Assembly (NCBI RefSeq): GCF_018130465.1
Contig: NZ_JAFCKJ010000003.1
Location: forward strand, 744,001-808,000
Direction: 5' to 3'
From: Bradyrhizobium canariense
Lineage (GTDB): Bacteria; Pseudomonadota; Alphaproteobacteria; Rhizobiales; Xanthobacteraceae
DNA: 64,000 nucleotides
A program made the translations under genes and the position numbers. Below, one piece after another: positions 15,939 through 25,126 of the stretch; the stretch's first letter is position 1; every line of letters starts with the position of its first letter. Under the pieces are notes generated by a model. That model had not been told where the DNA came from. It ran no database searches and saw only the letters and a program-made list of their open reading frames with translations.

Positions 15939-17204
15939 TCACCCGCCTGCGATCAACTCCTTCGCCAGCGCCATGTAGGCCGGCAGCGTGACGGGGTCGT
16001 TGGCTGCGTTGCCCGCGACCGGATGCGAGGCGTAGCGCGCGATCACCATCTCGGCCTTGGGATCGACATAGATGCCCTGGCCGTGAACGCCACGCGCCAT
16101 GTAGGCGCCGTGAGTATTGTGCGTGACCCACCATTGATTGCGATAGGACGCACCGGGCAGCGTGGTGTAGCCGGCCGGCTTGAATTTTTCGGGATCGCCG
16201 CCGCGCGCGATGTCCTCGACCACAGATGAAGGCACGATCTGCCGGCCGTTGAAGCGGCCGTGATTGCGCATGGTCTCGCCGAAGCGGGCGAGATCACGCA
16301 AGCAGGTCGATAGGCCGCCGCCGCCGCTCTCGGTGCCGATGCGATCGACGTGATAGTGCGCATCCTCTTCCGCGCCGATAGGGGTCCAGATGCGCTCGGA
16401 GAGGAGATCGGACAACGTCATGCCGCTCGCCCGCCTGATGATCCAGGCCAGCACGTCGGAATTGACGGTCTTGTAGGCAAAGGCCTTGCCGTGCTCGCCC
16501 TGCTTCTTCTGCCCGACGAGGAAATCGAAAATATTGGTCGCGCCGTCATAGCCCGGCTCGATCGGTGCCATGCCGTTCGCCCGCCGCAACCCCCACACCG
16601 CGGAATTCCTGTCGGTGTAAACTTCGGTGTATGCGAGCCCCGTGGTCATATCCATGGCCTCGTGCACGCGCGCATCGCCGAAGGCGCTGGCCTTCAGCTC
16701 CGGCACATACTCCGTAACAGGCGCCTGCGGATCGATCTTGCCCTCGGCGACCAGAATGCCGGCGAGCACACCCGTGAACGACTTCGTCACCGACATCGCG
16801 ATATGCGGCTTGTGCGGCTTCAACGCGCCGAAATAGCGCTCATAGATCAGCTTGCCCCGATGCAGCACGACGATGCCGTCGGCATAGGTTTCCTCGAGCA
16901 TCTTCGCGAACGTCATGGGCCGGCCGTCCATCGTGATGGAGGCAGAGGCGCCGATGTCATGGTCTTGGCGCGGCAGCACCGACGCGGGCCCCGCCCCGCG
17001 CCAGACGTTCACGGTCGGCACCAGCTGGCGGATGTTGCTCCACGCCCAGCGCAGCTCGGGGAAGCTGCGGAACGAGCCATTCTGGAAGGTGATGGTGCGG
17101 TCCGGTGCCGGCGGGAAGCCCTTCATCCAGCCGAGGGTTTCGGGATCGGTTTCGGTGGCGGTTGCGGGCGGCTGAGTCGGGGCGATGACGGCGGACATGA
17201 ACAT
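15939..17204 (-). CDS. Serine hydrolase, beta-lactamase class C / 6-aminohexanoate-dimer-hydrolase-like
   Basis: A 421-residue protein with the SxxK motif as SVTK (S138-K141), the second motif as YKTVNSDVLAW (Tyr and Asn/Ser) near residue 237, and a C-terminal HGQGIYVDPKAEMVIAR. The order and spacing resemble 6-aminohexanoate-dimer hydrolase (NylB-type) and esterases of class C. The N-terminal ~100 residues form an extra region with FRSFPELRWAWSNIRQLVPT, typical of this subgroup. No secretion signal is clear. GGAG lies 5 bases before the ATG. Its natural substrate cannot be read from sequence. Confidence 0.83.
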   Translation of the reverse strand: MFMSAVIAPTQPPATATETDPETLGWMKGFPPAPDRTITFQNGSFRSFPELRWAWSNIRQLVPTVNVWRGAGPASVLPRQDHDIGASASITMDGRPMTFAKMLEETYADGIVVLHRGKLIYERYFGALKPHKPHIAMSVTKSFTGVLAGILVAEGKIDPQAPVTEYVPELKASAFGDARVHEAMDMTTGLAYTEVYTDRNSAVWGLRRANGMAPIEPGYDGATNIFDFLVGQKKQGEHGKAFAYKTVNSDVLAWIIRRASGMTLSDLLSERIWTPIGAEEDAHYHVDRIGTESGGGGLSTCLRDLARFGETMRNHGRFNGRQIVPSSVVEDIARGGDPEKFKPAGYTTLPGASYRNQWWVTHNTHGAYMARGVHGQGIYVDPKAEMVIARYASHPVAGNAANDPVTLPAYMALAKELIAGG

Positions 17205-17310
17205 TGGGCTCCGGAAGCGAACGACGGAGATTTCGTATCATGGAGACGAGTGGCGAACATCCGGTGTTTGCGCCGAGGTGACCGTCGTCGTGCGCTTGGC
17301 GGCTTCGTCG

Positions 17311-18069
17311 TCAGGTCAGGCGGACCGACATGCCGCCATCGACCGTCATGGGGCTGCCCGTCATAAACGAAGCCCGGTCGCTCAGGAGAAAAACGGCCGC
17401 TTGCGCGATCTCCTTGGGACTGGCCATCCGTTTCATCGGGTGGAGCCCGGCGATGAAATTCAGGACGTCGGGATTCCCCTCGCCTGCCGCCGGAGTGATA
17501 GTCCCTCCAGGCAGAAGCGCGTTGACGCGAATGCCTTCGGCCGCATGCTCGGCGCCCAGGGATTGAGCCAGCCCGATCAGTCCCGCCTTTGAGGCAGCGT
17601 ACGCCGCCATCCCCGGCATCCCCCCGTTGCTGAAGCCAACGAAGGACGAGGTAAAAACGATCGAGCCGCCGCCCTGCTTCCGCAGTGCCGGGATTTGCGC
17701 CTTTGCGCTGAGGAACGCCGAGGTGAGATTCACCGCAAGCACATCGGTCCAATTCTCGACTCTCATCTCGGGGACCGGCGTCATGTCGCCGACGACGCCG
17801 GCATTGTCGAAGGCACCGTCGAGCTTTCCGAAGGTCTTGACGGCGTGCTCCACAAGGCCGGCAGCATAGCCGGTGTCCCGAACGTCGCCCGCGAGAAAAG
17901 TCGCGCGCCCTCCGGCGCTCTTGATGCTTTCAACAATGGTCTGCAGCTCGGGGGCGCGACGCGCCCCGAGCACCACATCGGCGCCTTCCGACGCGAACAG
18001 CGACGCCGCGGCAGCACCGATGCCGCTGCTGGCGCCGGTTATGATGATCGTCTTATTTGCCAGTTCCAC
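17311..18069 (-). CDS. Short-chain dehydrogenase/reductase
   Basis: A 252-residue classical SDR. The cofactor loop is TGASSGIG (11-18), an NAG motif follows in FDNAGVVGD, the catalytic Ser is in VFTSSFVGF and the catalytic Tyr/Lys are in YAASKAGL near residue 155. The end TVDGGMSVRLT is the usual C-terminus. A basic residue pair ARRAPE at the end of strand 2 suggests NADP preference. It starts at GTG with AGGAGAG upstream. Divergence and spacing do not show an operon partner. Substrate unknown. Confidence 0.9.
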   Translation of the reverse strand: MELANKTIIITGASSGIGAAAASLFASEGADVVLGARRAPELQTIVESIKSAGGRATFLAGDVRDTGYAAGLVEHAVKTFGKLDGAFDNAGVVGDMTPVPEMRVENWTDVLAVNLTSAFLSAKAQIPALRKQGGGSIVFTSSFVGFSNGGMPGMAAYAASKAGLIGLAQSLGAEHAAEGIRVNALLPGGTITPAAGEGNPDVLNFIAGLHPMKRMASPKEIAQAAVFLLSDRASFMTGSPMTVDGGMSVRLT

Positions 18070-18235
18070 CGCGAGACTCTCCTGATGTCAAAAACAAGCG
18101 AACAAGACATCGGGCATCCGCCGGCCGCCACCCGTTTCCCGAGTCGAACGCGGGATCGGATCGCGGCGGCATTGATCGCGCAATGGCGGCCTACCGGTTT
18201 CCTGCGATCGGAAGGCCAGCCCGCCGCGAGCGGCG

Positions 18236-19117
18236 CTATTTCAGCGGCAGAAAAACGTCCGCGACCGTCTCGTGCTCCGGCACCTCCGGGAAGAAGCTCA
18301 GCCGCTGGCAATAGATCGGGAAGTCGCGCGCTTCCTCGCCGCTGGCCGGAAGCCAGTCGCGATAAAGGTAGAGCGCCGCGGGCTCCAGATTGTCGGTGTT
18401 GCCGACGACGCGCAGCACCGCGCAGCGCCCGCCAGGAATCGCGCCGGCCTTGATCTCGTCGCCGTTCGCCTCGATCGGCTGGCCGGTCCCGACGCAAAGG
18501 TCCACGCTATAATCGGCAGGCGACGCGGGACGCCGCTCGGAACGCCAGACATTGAAGGTCGGACTTGTCCGGGGGTGCAGGCCGGCGGCCTTGCGCCACG
18601 CGATGAAGCGCTGGATGGTGGCGGGAAGCGTCGCCGGGTCGCCCCGATGCTCCATGATCGCAACCGGGGTCGGGTGCACATCGCGTATCGTCACGTCGTC
18701 AGTGGTAAAAGTCTTCTGCATGAGCTTGCTCCTCGCGTTGTCGAGAGGCCCTAAGGCCGCAAGCCACGGCTCCCAGTCGGGAGACTTCCGGAACGACGAC
18801 GGCGATTGCCCGAACCGTTGCCGAAAGGCCCGGGCGAAGGCATCGGGTGCATCGTAACCGGCATCCATCGCGATATCAGTGACATCAAGGGCGTCCATGT
18901 AGGCCAGCTGATGCGAAGCGCGCTTCATACGGGCTAGCTGGACATAGCGATGCACTGATAAGCCGAAGGTCGCCGAGAACTGCCGGTGGAAATGAAACTT
19001 CGAGAAGGCCGCAACAGCGCTCACCGTGTCCAGGTCCAGATCGCGGTCGAGATGCCGGTCGATATGATCCAGCACCCGCCGCATCCGGGCCTGATAGTTT
19101 TGCAGTGCCGCCTTCAT
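18236..19117 (-). CDS. AraC-family regulator with GyrI-like effector domain
   Basis: A 293-residue regulator. The N-terminal 110 residues are the DNA-binding AraC domain (DLDLDTVSAVAAFSKFHFHR, then AMDAGYDAPDAFARAFRQRF). The C-terminal 150 residues are a GyrI/SOUL-like small-molecule-binding domain beginning TIRDVHPTPVAIMEHRGDP. This Rob/SoxS-GyrI architecture often controls drug-responsive genes. The ATG at 19115-19117 is chosen over a frame start at 19318 because it has GGAGGG 4 bases upstream and matches family length. No target is obvious nearby. Confidence 0.88.
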   Translation of the reverse strand: MKAALQNYQARMRRVLDHIDRHLDRDLDLDTVSAVAAFSKFHFHRQFSATFGLSVHRYVQLARMKRASHQLAYMDALDVTDIAMDAGYDAPDAFARAFRQRFGQSPSSFRKSPDWEPWLAALGPLDNARSKLMQKTFTTDDVTIRDVHPTPVAIMEHRGDPATLPATIQRFIAWRKAAGLHPRTSPTFNVWRSERRPASPADYSVDLCVGTGQPIEANGDEIKAGAIPGGRCAVLRVVGNTDNLEPAALYLYRDWLPASGEEARDFPIYCQRLSFFPEVPEHETVADVFLPLK

Positions 19118-19354
19118 CGTCCCTCCTCCGTGGCGGCTCCATCTAGTCGCCGACGGCCATGACACGCTCGACCGATCTTGCGGTTTGGCATGGATCCCGT
19201 CGATCCCATTTTTGAGCGTGACGGGCAAGGATTCCCGGCCGGCCGATTCAGGCGGCGCCGTCGGTCGGGCGACGGCGCGCGGGCCCACGACATCATCGCG
19301 GGTGCGGCCGTCGCCCATGACACCGACGGTCTTCGCCGGGTCGGGCGAAACGCG

Positions 19355-21637
19355 TTACCCCTTTCGCCCGGTGCGACGCTTTGCTTTCGCCGCGCGCTTG
19401 GTACGTCCTGGCGCCGCGGTTCGCGCCGGCCCGCGTTCCGCACGGCCGCCTGCGCCAGCGGTCAATTCGGGACGCAATCTGGCGAGCTTGGCGCGGTCCG
19501 GCAGCATGTCCGCGAAACCGTCGAGCACACGCGGCGCAATCGCACCGTCGCCCGCGACAGCCATCGCCGCGCGCGCGCCTGCCGGCGCCGCGGTCTGGCT
19601 GAGCGCCTGCAACCGCCGGCACGCTTCGCCGAGGTGATAGGCCTCGCCGCCGAGTGCCACCCAGGTGCCGACCTCGGGATGCAGCACGAGATTGGCCGAA
19701 TGGTTGTCGCCAGCGCTGGTCGGATAGTCGACGAACACGTCGATGCCCGACTGCACGCCCACCATCACGCCCTGCGCCGACCACGACACCGCGACGTCGA
19801 CGCGGTATCGGCCTGGTCGCTCGAAGGCAAAGCCCGCCGTGCTCCAGAACACTTTCGCCGAAGCCTCGACGCTCTTGCCAGCCTCGAGCTCGCTCAGCTT
19901 CGCGTGCTCGCACAGGATGACAAACGGCCTGACCGGACGCTCGCGGCCCTCCGCATCCGTAACGGTGATCGAAGCGAACAAGGCCTCGGTGCTGACGTCG
20001 TTCGGCGCGCGCAGCGACACGCCGCTGGTATTCGTCATCGTCCACGACAGATCCAGCGGCTGGCCGAGCGCGACGCGGTCCGTTGTGGCCGTCACCGTCA
20101 GCGCCAGCTCGGAAGGTTCGAAGTCGTGCCGGTCGGCGGCCTGCGGCGCACCGGTCGGGAACCAGCTTGCGAACGGCCATCCGCCCGGACGGATGACCGG
20201 ATCCGGCATGTGGTTGAGGTGATGACGAACGTTGGTGTTGTGCGCGAGCTTGATCTGATCCGGGAACACGCCGGGTTCACCGGTCGCGGGACCGCCGAGC
20301 ACGTCCGCCACGCTCGGCGTCGTGGTCATGATCGAGTTGTCGGCCGCCGTTTCCTGCTCCTGGTGAATCTGGTTCAGGGTGTGCGTCAGCTCGTGGGTCG
20401 CGCTGCGCAGGAACGCACGCGGCACGTCGCGCTGCTTCCTGTTCGCGGCCAGACCGAAGTTCGAGGAGTCCGAGGTGGGATAGCCGTCATCGGAGAAGCT
20501 GGCGCAGCCTTCGCGGGGAACGCCGATCTGGTCGTACATGATGCCGCGCGAGCATCCGAGCTTGGCGGGCACCACGATCATGTGCACGCGCCATTCGGTG
20601 TCGAGATTGGTCGCCGGATTGCGCACATTGGTCATCAGCGCGTGCAAATCCGCCGAGCTCCAGCAGTTGGTCGCCACCACGCCTGATGGCACCGGGATGT
20701 TGAGCTGGTCCTGAACCACCGTCAGCTGCCAGCCTGTCTTCGCAAAGACCGTGTCGAAGAACTCCGTGCCACCCGCGCCGTCGGGGACCGGCGCAGGCCG
20801 CACAGCTCCGACCAGCGTGTCGATTTCCAGCGTGCAGCGCCGGAAGAACTTCGACACCCAGGCGAGCGTGATGCTGCCCTTGTCCACCCCGCCCTCGAAC
20901 AGCCGGCCCTCGTAGAACGGCCCGCCGGTCAGGGAGAACGGAAACGGCGCCGCCACCTTTGAAAGCTTCATCGTCACGGTGCGCGACGGCGACGCCGGGA
21001 ACGTGCCCTTGAATTGGCCGGCCGGCGGCTGCGTGTAATTGAACTGCTCGGCTGTGATCGTGAGCTCGCACTTCCTGGGGAACGGCACCGCCACCGGCGC
21101 CGACACACTGGTCACCCTGAGATAGGAATGATAGCGCGCGCGGGGGAAGATGGGGATCCTCGGCCTGCGGATCGGGAACGGAATAGCCGGCTCATCGACC
21201 GCGCTGAGCGAACCGGCGAGGCTCGTCAGGCCTGCGTCCGCTGCCGCTTCGTCTCCGTCCTTGTTGCCCACGGGCGGCAACGGATGGGGGATCGGACCAA
21301 TCACCGGCCGCTTCGAGTAGAGATCGCCGCTGACGATCAAATGGTCCGCGCCGCCGTCGGGCGCCGAGCGATCGACGCGCAGCGTGCCTTCGAACGACAC
21401 GAGGCTGGCCGTCGGCCTGAAGTTGATCTGGTAGCAGCCTTCGCGAAAGTCGAGCTTGCACAGCCTGAACGGCGGAAAGGGCTTCAGGTCGGTTGCGGCC
21501 GGCTCGTCGCCGGACTCGTCGTCACCGATGCTGATCTGGCGCGACAGCGGCACGAGCGGCTTCATGGCCGGCTCGACCGATGCGCCGGTCATCTTCGCAA
21601 GGCTTCCACTGGATTCATGCTCTGAGCAATTGCACAT
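19355..21637 (-). CDS. Metzincin-like zinc metalloprotease, large
   Basis: A 760-residue protein. At about residues 415-425 it has HELTHTLNQIH, the HExxHxxNxxH form of the metzincin zinc site with Asn for the usual Gly. About 11 residues later NSIMTTT fits a Met-turn. The first 60 residues are low-complexity and the last 60 are very basic (RTKRAAKAKRRTGRKG). Between about 520 and 640 there are beta-rich segments (LTVTATTDRVALGQPLDLSW) like an Ig-type domain. No classical signal peptide is seen; MCNCSEHESSG is unusual. A small unknown protein is encoded 102 bases upstream on the same strand. The protease call rests on the zinc motif. Confidence 0.65.
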   Translation of the reverse strand: MCNCSEHESSGSLAKMTGASVEPAMKPLVPLSRQISIGDDESGDEPAATDLKPFPPFRLCKLDFREGCYQINFRPTASLVSFEGTLRVDRSAPDGGADHLIVSGDLYSKRPVIGPIPHPLPPVGNKDGDEAAADAGLTSLAGSLSAVDEPAIPFPIRRPRIPIFPRARYHSYLRVTSVSAPVAVPFPRKCELTITAEQFNYTQPPAGQFKGTFPASPSRTVTMKLSKVAAPFPFSLTGGPFYEGRLFEGGVDKGSITLAWVSKFFRRCTLEIDTLVGAVRPAPVPDGAGGTEFFDTVFAKTGWQLTVVQDQLNIPVPSGVVATNCWSSADLHALMTNVRNPATNLDTEWRVHMIVVPAKLGCSRGIMYDQIGVPREGCASFSDDGYPTSDSSNFGLAANRKQRDVPRAFLRSATHELTHTLNQIHQEQETAADNSIMTTTPSVADVLGGPATGEPGVFPDQIKLAHNTNVRHHLNHMPDPVIRPGGWPFASWFPTGAPQAADRHDFEPSELALTVTATTDRVALGQPLDLSWTMTNTSGVSLRAPNDVSTEALFASITVTDAEGRERPVRPFVILCEHAKLSELEAGKSVEASAKVFWSTAGFAFERPGRYRVDVAVSWSAQGVMVGVQSGIDVFVDYPTSAGDNHSANLVLHPEVGTWVALGGEAYHLGEACRRLQALSQTAAPAGARAAMAVAGDGAIAPRVLDGFADMLPDRAKLARLRPELTAGAGGRAERGPARTAAPGRTKRAAKAKRRTGRKG

Positions 21638-21739
21638 GTCGTCTTCTCCCTCGTTGAAATGGTGAGGCGATCGACGTCAGCATCGGGCTCGTTCGCGGGT
21701 ACACCCGCGTTATCTCAGTCAGCTGTGGCGTGCGCAGTC

Positions 21740-22036
21740 CTACGCGCGCCGATAGGTCACGACACAGCCCTCGGAATCCGTAAACTCAAATCGGTCGGCC
21801 TGCAGTGAAATGCGATACGTCACAAGTTCATCAGTCGCCGTCCCGACGACGAGTGTGTTGGGGTCTTCGAGACGGTAGATTCCCGCGTCCCACCACACCA
21901 TGCCCTGCCCTTCGCCGCGCATGCCGCGGTAGGTGCCGGTCGAGAATGTGAGAGTGGCGGGATATTTGTCCGCACATGCAGAAGCCGTGGTTTTTGTCCA
22001 CGTACCAACCATGCTCTGTTCGTGTTTGTCAGCCAT
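21740..22036 (-). CDS. Small lipocalin-like beta-barrel protein of unknown function
   Basis: A 98-residue protein, MVGTWTKTTASACADKYPAT near the start and YRLEDPNTLVVGTATDELVT in the middle. The alternation of strands and the GTW start are reminiscent of small calycin/lipocalin-like barrels, and two cysteines (in ASACADK and EGCVVTY) could pair. No signal peptide. It lies upstream of the metzincin-like gene on the same strand, with about 100 bases between them. Small calycin barrels next to metalloproteases are sometimes their inhibitors, but nothing in the sequence proves that here. Confidence 0.6.
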   Translation of the reverse strand: MADKHEQSMVGTWTKTTASACADKYPATLTFSTGTYRGMRGEGQGMVWWDAGIYRLEDPNTLVVGTATDELVTYRISLQADRFEFTDSEGCVVTYRRA

Positions 22037-22288
22037 AGTGTCTCCATAGCTCGCATCGGCCGGGTGGCCGATCGAACGCTATTTCAACATGCCGTTCTGG
22101 CGTGCGCAGCTCATTTCAAGCTGAAGTGGTGGCGGGTAAGTCGATCAAGTCAGATCACCGCCTACAATCACAACAGGTACTTTATCGCAGCATTGATGAG
22201 AGCGTGCGTGTGAAGCGCTTCACACCGAAGGTGCGACAATTGAGCACCGGCGCGAAAGCGCGCCATGGCGTACCGGTGTCGCAGGCGT

Positions 22289-23224
22289 TCAGTCCGCTTC
22301 CTGGCTTCCATCAAGGCGTTGAGCGGCTCGATAGCGACCAGGCGACAAGCCGTGATGTCGATGAAACAGTTTTGAAAACGCTGCCGCTGTCTCGTAACCG
22401 ACCCGGCTCGCAATCCGTGCGATGGGCTCGTCGCTGGTTTCGAGCAGGAACGCCGCTTCCGCCATCCGGCGTTCGATCGCATAACGGTGCATGGACTGGC
22501 CGACGAGCCTGGTGAAGCGGGCCGAAAATGCCGAGCGGCCGAGCCCCACGCGATGGCCGAGCTCGCTCAGAGTCCAGGGCCGCTCCGGGCTTTCGTGGAT
22601 CAACTTGAGCGCCGGTCCAATATGCGGGTCCGATATGGCCCCAAGCCAGCCGCCTTGTCCGGGACCGAGAGACGCGATCCAGCATCGGAGCACCTCGACA
22701 AAGAGCACTTCCGTCAGCCGCGAGAGCGCGACGCTTTGGCCGGGCCGCTGACGCGCGGACTCGCTCACCATGCGCCGCAGGATTGCTTCGAGCCAGCCGC
22801 CGTCCGCATTCGGCTTCAGCAGAAGCACGTGCGGAAGTATGTCCAGCACGCCGCCGTACAAAGGCCGCGACATGGTGAAATTGCCGCAGATCATCGTCGT
22901 GTGCGGCTTTGCACGGCCGCCGTGACGAACGACGCCAAGGCGTGACGATGATCGATCCAGGTCCACAATCTGCAAAGGCTTGGCGGCGCGATCCGAATAA
23001 AGCACATGAGGCTCGCCGCGCGTGATGACGACAAAATCGCCCTCGGTCACCTGGAGTTCTTGTCCCTGTTCGAGCACCAGGGTCGCCGAGCCCCGGCTGA
23101 GATAGTGAAACAGGGCATAGGGGCGCTTAGGCAGCGACAGATTCCAGGGATGGCCGAGCTCGAAGTGGAAAAGCAGCGTCCCGCCGAGACGAACGCGATC
23201 GAGCACCTGGGCGAGAATGTCCAT
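22289..23224 (-). CDS. AraC-family regulator with N-terminal cupin
   Basis: A 311-residue regulator. The family start MDILAQVLDRVRLGGTLLFH leads into a cupin-type sensor (RGSATLVLEQGQELQVTEGD), and the C-terminal 100 residues hold two helix-turn-helix units, WTLSELGHRVGLGRSAFSAR and EPIARIASRVGYETAAAFSK, followed by the FHRHHGLSPGRYR end. I chose the internal ATG at 23222-23224 as the family-like start; no strong ribosome site is seen at either candidate. It is divergent from the alpha/beta hydrolase gene, a likely target. Confidence 0.87.
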   Translation of the reverse strand: MDILAQVLDRVRLGGTLLFHFELGHPWNLSLPKRPYALFHYLSRGSATLVLEQGQELQVTEGDFVVITRGEPHVLYSDRAAKPLQIVDLDRSSSRLGVVRHGGRAKPHTTMICGNFTMSRPLYGGVLDILPHVLLLKPNADGGWLEAILRRMVSESARQRPGQSVALSRLTEVLFVEVLRCWIASLGPGQGGWLGAISDPHIGPALKLIHESPERPWTLSELGHRVGLGRSAFSARFTRLVGQSMHRYAIERRMAEAAFLLETSDEPIARIASRVGYETAAAFSKLFHRHHGLSPGRYRAAQRLDGSQEAD

Positions 23225-23441
23225 GCCGTCGAAGTTAGTCGGGTGGACGGTCGGACACAACATCCGGACGATTGATCCCTATCGTCCTGAAAGCCCGCGC
23301 ACTAGGTCATGTCGCGGCGGGCCGACGTCACGTGCGGCAACCATGTCGCCGACGGCGTATGGAAAAAACCGCAACCTTGCTGGAAACGCCCGTCCATTCC
23401 CCCGGACCTTATTCCGTCCGACATTCCAACAGGATCAGTCC

Positions 23442-24212
23442 ATGCGAAATCTCTTCCTCTCAGCCGCCACCGCACTCCTGGCCGGATCGACATTGGTCGG
23501 CTCCGCCCATTCCGCCGAACCGCTCAAGGGCGCGGCCCACAACATCGTGCTCGTGCACGGCGCTTTCGTGGACCAGACGAGCTGGCAGCCCGTGGCCGAT
23601 ATCCCTGCGAAGAAGGGCTACCGCGTCACGCTCGTGGAAAATCCGCTGACATCGCTCGCCGCTGATGTCGATGCCACCAGGCAGGCGCTCGCGAAGCAGG
23701 ACGGCAGGACCGTGCTCGTCGGCCATTCATGGGGCGGTGTGGTGATCACGCAAGCCGGCAACGATCCCAAGGTTTCAGCGCTGGTCTATGTCTCCGCCTT
23801 CGCGCCCGAGGTCGGTGAATCCCTGGCGTCGCTCGCCAAGGCCGGTCCGCCGACCGAAGGCGGCAGTGCGATCCATCCCGACGCGAAAGGCAATCTGTAC
23901 ATCGACCCCAAGGTGTTTCCGTCGGCCGTCGCGGCCGACCTTCCTCCGGAGATCGCCGCGCACCTGGCCAACTCGCAGCTTCCGTTGAACCACGTTGCGT
24001 TCGAAGCGCCCGTCGACATCGCAGCCTGGCACGACAAGCCGAATTTCTATGTCATCAGCACGAAGGACAAAGTGCTCGCGCCCGAGGCCCAGAAATCGTT
24101 CGCAGCCAGGATCAAGGCCCAGACGACGGAGGTCGCCGGCAGCCATGCCTCGCTCGTCGTGCACGCGAAGGAAGTCGCTGAAGTGATCGAGAAGGCAACG
24201 CTCGCGAAGTGA
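23442..24212 (+). CDS. Exported alpha/beta hydrolase
   Basis: A 256-residue protein with a signal peptide (MRNLFLSAATALLAGSTLVG ending SAHSA) and a single alpha/beta-hydrolase domain. IVLVHGAFVDQTSWQPVAD is the oxyanion region, VGHSWGGVVI holds the nucleophile Ser near residue 95, ISTKDKVLAPEAQ the acid region and AGSHASLVVH the catalytic His. It acts in the periplasm or outside. AGGA precedes the ATG by 8 bases. Divergent from an AraC regulator. Likely an esterase or similar; substrate unknown. Confidence 0.87.
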   Translation: MRNLFLSAATALLAGSTLVGSAHSAEPLKGAAHNIVLVHGAFVDQTSWQPVADIPAKKGYRVTLVENPLTSLAADVDATRQALAKQDGRTVLVGHSWGGVVITQAGNDPKVSALVYVSAFAPEVGESLASLAKAGPPTEGGSAIHPDAKGNLYIDPKVFPSAVAADLPPEIAAHLANSQLPLNHVAFEAPVDIAAWHDKPNFYVISTKDKVLAPEAQKSFAARIKAQTTEVAGSHASLVVHAKEVAEVIEKATLAK

Positions 24213-24218
24213 CGAACA

Positions 24219-24246
24219 TGCTCCCGGCGCTTCGGTGTCGGGAGCA
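24219..24246 (+). terminator. Hairpin after the alpha/beta hydrolase gene
   Basis: Arms TGCTCCCG and CGGGAGCA enclose a 12-base loop just after the stop codon. There is no following T-run, so it could be a partial terminator or an mRNA-stabilising hairpin between this gene and the next. Confidence 0.5.
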
Positions 24247-24333
24247 GCCCACGCCGGGTCAGAGAATTATCGAACCCTCGGACTGCGAACGGCACAACCC
24301 GGCCCAGACCGCAAAACCTGCAGGACACTGAAG

Positions 24334-24867
24334 ATGCAAAAGATGTTTGTCGCAGCCGCCCTCGTCTCGGCACTCACGGCAGGCGCTGCAGCCGCCGCAC
24401 CGGCCGCTTATGAAGATCCGCTGGACGCTCGGACTTTGAGCACGATCAGGTCGAGATTCAGCGAACTCATGGAGTTGGCCAATCGGCACGATCTCAAGGC
24501 ATTACATGGACTGTTCTGGCAATCGCCGTCGGTCTTGTTGGTCGCCAAGAGTGCTGTTGCGTCCGAAGGCAACTGGGCTGGATTTTGGGGCAACGACGCG
24601 GTCGATCGGAAGCTGCACGATATCGCAGCATCGGGGCCGGTTGTCCTCACGCCCGACCTGTCGCGGCTCAAGGTCGTCGGACTGACACCTGATGTGGCCG
24701 AATCCTTCGCCCCCATGAACATTACGGTGTCCTATGCGGGACAGGACGGGACGCCAAAACCGTTCCTGATGATCATCGAATGGATCAAGGTCGCGGACGA
24801 TTGGAAGGTTGCGTCCGAGATCATCCTGCCGGTGCCGCCTGCACCGGCCACGAAGCATGGCGAATGA
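24334..24867 (+). CDS. Exported NTF2-like protein
   Basis: A 177-residue protein with a signal peptide (residues 1-20, MQKMFVAAALVSALTAGAAA) and one NTF2/SnoaL-like domain: RSRFSELMELANRHDLKALH, then SEGNWAGFWGNDAVDRKLHD, then WIKVADDWKVASEIILP. The domain often forms a small-molecule pocket or dimer; the role is unknown. AGGA lies 10 bases upstream of the ATG. It follows the alpha/beta hydrolase by 120 bases on the same strand and could be co-transcribed past the hairpin between them. Confidence 0.78.
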   Translation: MQKMFVAAALVSALTAGAAAAAPAAYEDPLDARTLSTIRSRFSELMELANRHDLKALHGLFWQSPSVLLVAKSAVASEGNWAGFWGNDAVDRKLHDIAASGPVVLTPDLSRLKVVGLTPDVAESFAPMNITVSYAGQDGTPKPFLMIIEWIKVADDWKVASEIILPVPPAPATKHGE

Positions 24868-24976
24868 GTCCCGCGTGCCGTTCTATTCGGGTGACGACGT
24901 TGCCGCAAAGGCCGAGATTCGCAAGCTCATCGAAGACACCGGCGCGCTGGCTGCGCACAACTTCGTCAAGATCTAG
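24857..24976 (+). pseudogene. Relic of an F420-dependent NADP reductase-like (NAD-binding) gene
   Basis: A 39-codon frame reads RVPFYSGDDVAAKAEIRKLI, then EDTGALAA and a stop. The GDD-x-AAKAE-x-x-x-LIEDTG pattern matches the C-terminal part of F420-NADP oxidoreductase-like Rossmann proteins (COG2085 type) from family knowledge, but the Rossmann half and end are missing. It overlaps the previous gene by 11 bases. A different piece of the same family occurs at 36962-37048. Most likely a decayed fragment. Confidence 0.5.
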
Positions 24977-24993
24977 CAGGCGCCGGAACGAAC

Positions 24994-25024
24994 GAGGGGA
25001 GCCCGCATGTCGCGGGCTCCCCTC
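24994..25024. terminator. Strong GC-rich hairpin (13-bp perfect stem)
   Basis: Arms GAGGGGAGCCCGC and GCGGGCTCCCCTC with a 5-base loop form a perfect 13-bp stem in the gap between the F420-reductase relic and the convergent MBL-fold gene. There is no T-run, but the stem could work as a bidirectional terminator. Confidence 0.7.
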
Positions 25025-25126
25025 TCGCACATTCCGACGTGATCCGGCTGCTACAGGCCCGCAGGTTCGAGCGTCGATGGTGATCCCTCATAGGTGGCGC
25101 GGATCAGTTCGAGGTTGCCACCCATC

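Noticed and set aside
19178-20686. Plus-strand frame of 502 codons
   Set aside because: It is antisense to the metzincin-like gene; the minus-strand protein has the zinc motif and is preferred.
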